Shown here one piece after another: positions 63,992 to 64,000 of a stretch of 64,000 bases of DNA (position 1 is its first letter; each line of letters begins with the position of its first letter). Source of the DNA: Pseudomonadota bacterium (lineage in GTDB: Bacteria; Pseudomonadota; Gammaproteobacteria; Xanthomonadales; Xanthomonadaceae); assembly GCA_018242485.1 (NCBI GenBank), contig JAFEBV010000005.1, positions 1 through 64,000 on the forward strand, written 5' to 3'. The translations under genes and the position numbers were made by a program. The notes beneath the pieces were generated by a model. That model had not been told where the DNA came from and searched no databases. It saw only the letters and a list, made by a program, of their open reading frames with translations.

Positions 63992-64000
63992 TCGTCAGTT

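Overview
The window is high-GC, densely packed chromosomal DNA from a gammaproteobacterium, most likely of the order Lysobacterales/Xanthomonadales (Rhodanobacteraceae or Xanthomonadaceae). That placement is inference. It rests on the gene content (queA-tgt-yajC-secD-secF, azurin, a FNR/ANR-hemN pair, several M13 peptidases), on seven-base tandem repeats between genes, and on short palindromic repeats scattered in intergenic DNA. I see no rRNA, tRNA, CRISPR array, transposase, integrase or phage gene.

Layout. 0-6.4 kb: yhbY, an Mth938-type protein, and a leftward sugar-phosphate operon zwf-HAD phosphatase-tal-pgi with overlapping junctions. 6.4-13.3 kb: a structured intergenic region, a thioredoxin-TPR co-chaperone, two tandem paralogous membrane Ser/Thr kinases with C-terminal formylglycine-generating-enzyme-like domains, and a DUF502 membrane protein. 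13.3-26.6 kb: secreted peptidases (DUF885, M13, and an M13 homologue without its zinc motif), an MBL/beta-CASP nuclease-acyltransferase-YhhQ operon, a methyltransferase, a rhomboid protease, an alkyltransferase-like DNA-binding protein, and most of the repeats. 26.7-33.1 kb: a three-gene operon encoding a SIR2-like+TIR fusion, a nSTAND NTPase with a membrane segment and a helical-repeat tail, and a SLOG-like four-TM protein. 33.1-42.9 kb: a third M13 peptidase, a Pit phosphate transporter with its DUF47 partner, NhaD and CorC-type transporters, a degenerate EAL protein and TrmJ. 43.0-49.6 kb: suhB and the queuosine/Sec operon. 49.8-53.3 kb: a two-gene envelope unit (DUF3142 lipoprotein plus a solenoid protein). 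53.7-64 kb: an anaerobic and nitrosative-stress block.

Two regions stand out. The 26.7-33.1 kb operon carries the three domain types of Thoeris-like NAD-based immunity (SIR2, TIR, SLOG) in a different arrangement, with a STAND ATPase between them. The SIR2-like domain seems to lack its catalytic Asn and His, which suggests a TIR enzyme, a STAND switch and a SLOG-gated membrane effector. In the 53.7-63.2 kb block I find four FNR/ANR boxes, each centred 41.5 bases upstream of a -10-like hexamer-defined start. They precede azurin, the nnrS operon (nnrS-sirB2-PLP decarboxylase-cysteine-synthase-like-small HMA-like protein), hemN-fnr and a universal stress protein. Two of them place the transcription start on the A of the ATG, implying leaderless mRNAs. 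The fnr gene itself is in the block, so the regulator and a local regulon sit together.
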